DNA from: Stercorarius parasiticus | Taxonomy: Eukaryota > Chordata > Aves > Charadriiformes > Stercorariidae | Reading direction: 5' to 3' | DNA: 64,000 nucleotides | Assembly: GCA_013396915.1 (NCBI GenBank) | Contig: VWZL01003478.1 | Span: 248,001-312,000 of the forward strand | Shown here: positions 63,544 through 64,000 of the stretch, piece after piece | How the letters are laid out: every line of letters starts with the position of its first letter | Position numbering within the stretch: position 1 is the stretch's first letter | The notes under the pieces: generated by a model | Told to the model about the DNA's origin: nothing | Database searches by the model: none | What the model saw: the letters and a program-made list of their open reading frames with translations, nothing else | Position numbers and translations under genes: made by a program

Positions 63544-64000
63544 GGGTTTCCATTTTTGGAGGGAAAAAAACCCTTTTTCAACAATTACTGTGTTTTTGTA
63601 CCTTCCATATCTTGGAACTTAAACCTCATAAGAATTAGAATTTTAAAATAAAGTTTGTAACATTTTTAAAAGGGTTGGAGAGCAAAAATATAAGCAAGCA
63701 TACTTTAAATGAAAGATAATTAACTGAGTGGAAGAGGTAAGGTCCCATACTGAAGTCTCAGGATATTTATCTGGTTGCCCTTGAGTAGCCCAGCAATTTC
63801 AAACCAAGAAACCTTGTTCCAAAATTAAAGAAATGCAAATGAGCAAAACACATTAATTTGAATTAATAGATCTGGGACCCCAATATCTAATTTACAGAAG
63901 CATCTTCTAACAAGAATGCCTGACTCCTTGTATAGTTCCTTACTCTCTAGGTTGTAATAATACTCCCTGCTAATTTTTAGCAACATAATTTTAACTGTGT
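63544..64000. other. Non-coding A/T-rich sequence
   Basis: No gene, repeat family or RNA recognised up to the window edge. Confidence 0.55.

Noticed and set aside
1..64000. tRNA, rRNA, known microRNA, CRISPR array or bacterial-type operon
   Set aside because: No such structures were seen by eye; the base composition and repeat content are those of vertebrate nuclear DNA.

Overview
The window looks like bird nuclear DNA, most likely from a neoavian species. The repeat content points that way: CR1-clade LINE pieces (one of about 1.2 kb carrying reverse-transcriptase remnants), a solo LTR of avian endogenous-retrovirus type with a perfect 5-bp target duplication, several old MIR-type SINEs, and no recognisable mammalian L1, Alu or B1. 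Coding density is extremely low. There are no operons, CRISPR arrays, rRNA or tRNA genes. I found no exon that I can defend as protein coding. The longest uninterrupted reading frames (about 150-211 codons) look like chance openings, mostly in locally GC-rich stretches.

Layout. 1-15.8 kb is probably intergenic: unique A/T-rich sequence with old SINE/MIR-type and other ancient amniote repeat fragments, clearest at 11.5-12.7 kb. 15.8-17.0 kb is a decayed CR1/L2-clade LINE on the + strand. 17.02-17.23 kb is an A/C tract almost without T. 17.2-18.17 kb is a strong CpG island, interrupted by a 380-base assembly gap (17377-17756), and is the only promoter-like region. 18.17-64 kb is long non-coding sequence in which + strand T exceeds A in a hand-counted sample, as expected of a long intron transcribed rightwards from the island. 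A transposon cluster (possible LTR, CR1 tail, solo LTR) lies at 23.2-24.2 kb. A 54-bp tandem duplication with homeodomain-type cores is at 36.3 kb, a pair of perfect NF-kB sites 14 bp apart is at 51.3 kb, a second CR1-clade fragment is at 52.8-53.1 kb, and MIR-type SINEs lie at 56.4 and 59.2 kb.

Most economical reading: the 5' end of a gene whose first exon lies in or beside the gap, transcribed to the right, with a first intron of at least 45 kb that may contain enhancers, plus about 16 kb of upstream flank. The gene cannot be named from this sequence. I see no sign of a new multi-gene system. The points most worth checking are the gapped CpG island with its flanking T-poor tract, the paired NF-kB sites and the 54-bp duplication.
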